From assembly GCA_963609805.1 (NCBI GenBank), contig CAVDLN010000100.1:1-6242 (forward strand): a stretch of 6,242 nucleotides of DNA. The letters run 5' to 3'. The translations under genes were made by a program, and so were the position numbers. The notes under the pieces were generated by a model that saw only the letters and a list, made by a program, of their open reading frames with translations, made no database searches and was not told the DNA's origin. Origin of the DNA: CAMEON01 sp963609805. GTDB taxonomy: Bacteria > Bacillota > Clostridia > Oscillospirales > CAG-272. Positions 5,328-6,242 of the stretch are shown here, one piece after another. Position 1 is the stretch's first letter. Every line of letters begins with the position of its first letter.

Positions 5328-5573
5328 TCAATCATCAAATAACGGACAACTGGTTTTGCATTTAGGGTATGCCGGATTACCGCAGGCTCTGCATCCCGCA
5401 TCTGTATTCTCCGGTTCATCGTCAAAGTATTCCTCACCGAAGGCAAGATCTCCCCATGAGGTTTCGGATGCTCTGGCATGACATTTCACGCACTCCCACG
5501 GCTCGAATGATCGGTCTGTTTTTACCATTTTTCCCCCGCAAACAAGGCATTTATGTCCTTTTTTCCTCGCCAT
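5328..5573 (-). CDS. Small cysteine-rich zinc-binding protein of unknown function
   Basis: This 81-residue soluble protein has eight cysteines in two clusters. The first is a classic ribbon: Cys9-x2-Cys12 and Cys28-x2-Cys31 (KCLVCGGKM, WECVKCHAR). The second, at the C-terminus, is Cys61-x2-Cys64-x7-Cys72-x3-Cys76 in CRACGNPAYPKCKTSCPLFD. An acidic Tyr/Phe-rich segment links them. I do not recognise a named family. The ATG at 5573 is chosen because GGAGG lies 7 nt upstream; an in-frame TTG at 5588 lies upstream of that site. It starts 20 nt after the microprotein gene at 5594-5737 with no terminator between, so the two are almost certainly co-transcribed. Zinc binding is inferred from cysteine spacing only. 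Confidence 0.85.
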   Translation of the reverse strand: MARKKGHKCLVCGGKMVKTDRSFEPWECVKCHARASETSWGDLAFGEEYFDDEPENTDAGCRACGNPAYPKCKTSCPLFDD

Positions 5574-5593
5574 CTTTTTTCCTCCCAACCTTT

Positions 5594-5737
5594 TTATTTA
5601 TGCCTGCTTCTCCATCGCAATACCTCCGCTGCTGCGCCCAGAATTGCTACAACCGCATCGTCAATCAGCAATCCGGGAGCTAAATCAACCGGGGATATTA
5701 TGTAGACAAGTACAAGAATGATGATAACTATTCCCAT
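5594..5737 (-). CDS. 47-residue membrane microprotein with a DUF1232/YkvA-like core
   Basis: This short gene encodes 47 residues. A hydrophobic stretch (MGIVIIILVLVYII, 1-14) leads into SPVDLAPG (15-22) and LLIDDAVVAILGAA (23-36), ending in a basic RWRSRHK tail. SPxDL.P followed by a DDA(V/I)V helix is the signature of the DUF1232/YkvA family of small membrane-associated proteins, whose function is unknown. Most members are considerably longer, so this is a minimal version. The ATG at 5737 has GGTGGAG with a 9-nt spacer; an in-frame GTG at 5752 would overlap that site. It lies 33 nt after the repeat-protein gene and 20 nt before the cysteine-rich gene on the same strand, which supports an operon. 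The motif, ribosome binding site and spacing together make it very likely real. Confidence 0.82.
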   Translation of the reverse strand: MGIVIIILVLVYIISPVDLAPGLLIDDAVVAILGAAAEVLRWRSRHK

Positions 5738-5770
5738 AGCATATTTCTCCACCTAAAAATTATTAATCAG

Positions 5771-6242
5771 TCAGGCATCCGTCCCGTTCCCGTCCGCGCC
5801 GCCGTTATTCGTTCCCGCTGAGGCGTTCTGCTGAGGTGCCGACCGGTCTGCGGCATTATCGACGGACTGATTCGGATTGGCATTTGGGTACGGATTCCGG
5901 GCGGCAGTCTGGCAGCCGTTCGGATTGGCGTTCTGGTACGGCTGCTGCCACTGTCCCTGATTGGCGTTCTGGTACAGATTTTGGTTCTGATTCTGGTACG
6001 GATTCTGGTTTTGGTACGGGTTCTGATTCTGGTACGGATTCTGGCTTTGGTACGGGTTCTGCTGTCCGCCGGAAGCGCCGCCGGGATAGTACCCGTTGTA
6101 CGGCTGAGCGGGCGGGGCATTCTGAACATATGTCTGAACATAGACGGGGGCGAAATCCTTATCCGTCACGCAGAGCATGAAAATACCCGCCAGCAGGCCG
6201 CCGAATATCAGGACACAGACGCAGAGCCATGTGGGCACGTCC
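5771..6242 (-). CDS. Membrane-anchored Asn/Pro/Tyr/Gln-repeat protein (5' end outside window)
   Basis: The reading frame is open to the window edge, so at least part of the N-terminus is missing. A GTG at 6238 could be a start, but no ribosome binding site is visible. The visible part begins with one hydrophobic helix (WLCVCVLIFGGLLAGIFMLC), followed by about 130 low-complexity residues rich in Gln, Asn, Pro, Tyr and Gly. Four near-identical hexapeptides, QNPYQN-type, lie at about residues 60-83 counted from 6238, and degenerate copies reach about residue 103. An Asn/Ala/Gly-rich polar tail follows. Such tails are intrinsically disordered and prion-like in composition. One helix plus a long polar tail suggests a membrane-anchored protein; whether the tail is inside or outside is unclear. 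I do not recognise a family. It is the first visible gene of the unit ending at 5241. Confidence 0.85.
   Translation of the reverse strand, partial: DVPTWLCVCVLIFGGLLAGIFMLCVTDKDFAPVYVQTYVQNAPPAQPYNGYYPGGASGGQQNPYQSQNPYQNQNPYQNQNPYQNQNQNLYQNANQGQWQQPYQNANPNGCQTAARNPYPNANPNQSVDNAADRSAPQQNASAGTNNGGADGNGTDA
5920..6062 (-). repeat. 18-bp tandem repeat encoding QNPYQN hexapeptides
   Basis: In-frame units of 18 bp (6 codons) recur, clearest between about 5990 and 6061 with variants to about 5930. The plus strand shows repeated blocks such as GGTACGGATTCTGG and GGTACGGGTTCTG. The period is a multiple of three, so unit gain or loss keeps the frame. Units differ slightly at third positions and at one codon (Ser instead of Asn at residue 65), so the array is not freshly expanded. 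Confidence 0.85.

Noticed and set aside
5920..6062. Tandem repeat considered as a CRISPR-like array
   Set aside because: There are no unique spacers; the 18-bp units are contiguous, in frame and coding.
5767..6141. Arg/Thr-rich frame on the minus strand and an Asp/Ser/Gly-rich frame on the plus strand across the repeat tract
   Set aside because: Both are by-products of the 18-bp repeat being read in other frames. The QNPYQN frame has the membrane helix and the better overall protein character.

Overview
Every gene I can support lies on the minus strand, so the window reads biologically from right to left. The core is the bacterial rpmH-rnpA-yidD-yidC-jag ribosome and membrane-biogenesis cluster. 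The host is probably a moderately GC-rich Gram-positive of class Clostridia, perhaps an Oscillospiraceae-like gut lineage. The reasons are the Shine-Dalgarno sites, the consensus sigma-A promoters, a YidC with a lipoprotein-like N-terminus, a Jag with N-terminal, KH and R3H domains, and a clostridial-type small zinc-ribbon protein. The species-level placement is inference.

Right part (6242 to about 5241). An accessory three-gene unit contains: the C-terminal portion of a membrane-anchored protein with an Asn/Pro/Tyr/Gln hexapeptide repeat (5' end outside the window); a 47-residue membrane microprotein with a DUF1232/YkvA-like core (5594-5737), easily missed because of its size; and an 81-residue cysteine-rich zinc-binding protein (5328-5573). 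It ends in an intrinsic terminator at 5249-5275. No function can be assigned to the unit.

Middle (5240 to 4584). An AT-rich spacer with palindromic elements leads to a consensus promoter (5016-5044) that drives a monocistronic double zinc-ribbon protein (4678-4956). A strong hairpin at 4584-4617 ends it.

Left part (4525 to 1). A second consensus promoter (4496-4525) drives rpmH (ribosomal protein L34). A 250-nt gap with hairpins follows, then rnpA (RNase P protein), yidD (GTG start overlapping the rnpA stop), a 173-nt gap, yidC (membrane insertase) and jag/khpB (RNA-binding protein, overlapping yidC by 17 nt). After jag comes a 19-bp stem-loop, and the last bases hold a Shine-Dalgarno site plus ATG for a further minus-strand gene, plausibly mnmE by synteny. 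Together these genes supply a ribosomal protein, tRNA 5' maturation, membrane-protein insertion and post-transcriptional control.

The points most worth attention are the 47-residue microprotein and its unassigned operon, a Glu in YidC where the hydrophilic-groove Arg is expected, and the structured rpmH-rnpA gap.
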